From NCBI GenBank assembly GCA_007129225.1, contig SKVX01000412.1:1-23083 (forward strand): a stretch of DNA of 23,083 nucleotides, read 5' to 3'. Source of the stretch: Halomonas sp. (GTDB lineage: Bacteria > Pseudomonadota > Gammaproteobacteria > Pseudomonadales > Halomonadaceae). Position 1 is the stretch's first letter. Each line of letters begins with the position of its first letter. Positions 22,663-23,083 of this stretch are shown one piece after another. The position numbers were made by a program, and so were the translations under genes. The notes beneath the pieces are model-generated. The model saw only the letters and a program-made list of their open reading frames with translations. It made no database searches and had not been told where the DNA came from.

Positions 22663-22733
22663 GCGCATTCTTCGCCTCCACTACGGCTGCTGTCGACAAC
22701 GTCATGAGAAGCCGTATACATGACGGAATGCGC
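22663..22733. repeat. Nested inverted repeats beside the cassette
   Basis: GCGCATTC (22663-22670) and GAATGCGC (22726-22733) are perfect complements. Directly inside the right arm, CGTCATG (22700-22706) and CATGACG (22719-22725) form a second stem. No GTTRRRY core is attached, so it is not a second attC by these rules. The 174 bp between the cassette end and the NYN remnant (22622-22795) contain no convincing gene. Confidence 0.4.
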
Positions 22734-22795
22734 TATTGATGTCCTGCTGCTTGAAGCGCTCAATGTAAGCCATGAATTTCACATATGGATGAACG

Positions 22796-23083
22796 GTGGA
22801 AAATCACAGCCTTGCGGCCCTGATCGATGCGGATTGTCGCGGCCTGCGACAAGCTTATCTATACCGAGGTGCTGCGCGAAGGTGAGGAGGAGGGGCCGGA
22901 GGCGGTCCGGCGCTCCACCAGGGAGCTGAAGTCAGATACCAAGCTCTTTAACTCCCTTCGCAATGCGGTCGAGTCTTCTTCGGACGACAGCGGCTGGGCG
23001 CCGCTCGCAGCCGTCGGTAGCAATATTGTGAAGCAGTTTCCGGATTTTGATTCACGGAATTATGGCTATCGAAAGCTCAGGGA
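22796..23083 (+). pseudogene. NYN/LOTUS-domain protein gene with large internal deletion and frame change (3' end beyond window)
   Basis: From GTG 22796 the frame reads ENHSLAALIDAD, the start of NYN (PIN-like, LabA/DUF88) ribonuclease proteins. At about 22832-22836 the match jumps frame and family position: the frame of 22827 then reads VAACDKLIYTEVLREGEEEG, which normally follows the end of the NYN domain, and continues into an OST-HTH/LOTUS domain (DDSGWAPLAAVGSNIV, PDFDSRNYGYRKL). About a hundred residues of the NYN core, with most of its catalytic aspartates, are missing and the two parts are out of frame. A LOTUS-only protein could still be made from ATG 22827. Intact relatives are single-ORF proteins of roughly 250 residues. 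Confidence 0.65.

Noticed and set aside
22720..22929. A 69-codon ORF starting MTECAIDV
   Set aside because: It lacks a ribosome binding site and homology, and runs across the NYN-LOTUS remnant in the wrong frame.
1..23083. CRISPR array, rRNA, riboswitch or phage genes
   Set aside because: I found no regularly spaced repeats, no rRNA or tRNA sequence, no recognisable riboswitch core and no phage structural or integrase gene on either strand.

Overview
The window is GC-rich, densely packed DNA from a gammaproteobacterium. Protein style and gene order suggest a halophilic Halomonas-like (Oceanospirillales) genome: a cytoplasmic RnfB next to nth and metG, a symporter-fused histidine kinase, and DUF294 and YdcF proteins. 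That assignment is inference; there is no rRNA or tRNA gene here to test it.

Layout. 3-1034 is the 3' end of a DUF294 nucleotidyltransferase-like gene. 1084-4610 is a compact sulfur-themed locus: an ArsR-type repressor fused to a rhodanese domain, divergent from an operon encoding a DsrE-like protein, an MFS transporter and a cysteine desulfurase-like PLP enzyme. A palindrome overlaps the operon promoter. 4764-7005 holds a methyl-accepting chemotaxis protein with a C-terminal CheR-docking pentapeptide and a very good sigma-28 promoter. 7056-12436 is a four-gene minus-strand operon: single-domain receiver, membrane pseudokinase fused to a DnaQ-type exonuclease, small membrane protein, and a CrbS/CbrA-type symporter histidine kinase. 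12598-15484 carries a GST, a small membrane protein, a YdcF/ElyC-like protein and a zinc carbonic-anhydrase-like protein resembling the carboxysomal CsoSCA family, with no carboxysome gene in view. 15582-21062 is mostly housekeeping: nth, solo rnfB, a CHASE4-like/GGDEF diguanylate cyclase and metG. After a small lipoprotein gene (21378-21647), 21927-22627 looks like an integron-type gene cassette without an integrase: an intact yefM-yoeB toxin-antitoxin pair, on the strand opposite to the usual cassette orientation, lies exactly between two GTTAAAT sites, each ending an attC-like imperfect hairpin. The window ends in an NYN/LOTUS-domain gene that seems to have lost most of its NYN domain.

How the genes work together. 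The first cluster reads as a self-regulated response to reactive or excess sulfur: the rhodanese-ArsR protein would sense sulfane sulfur and release the promoter, while the DsrE protein and desulfurase handle persulfide sulfur. The kinase operon reads as nutrient or acetate sensing. Its kinase ends without a receiver domain while a free receiver is encoded at the head of the operon, and the exonuclease subunit carries its own kinase-like sensor scaffold. The chemoreceptor and probably the diguanylate cyclase belong to the flagellar (sigma-28) regulon, linking motility and c-di-GMP.

The best candidates for something little described are the sulfur operon, the pseudokinase-exonuclease operon, the free-standing CsoSCA-like protein and the reverse-oriented toxin-antitoxin cassette. 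All names come from motifs read by eye; no database search was run.
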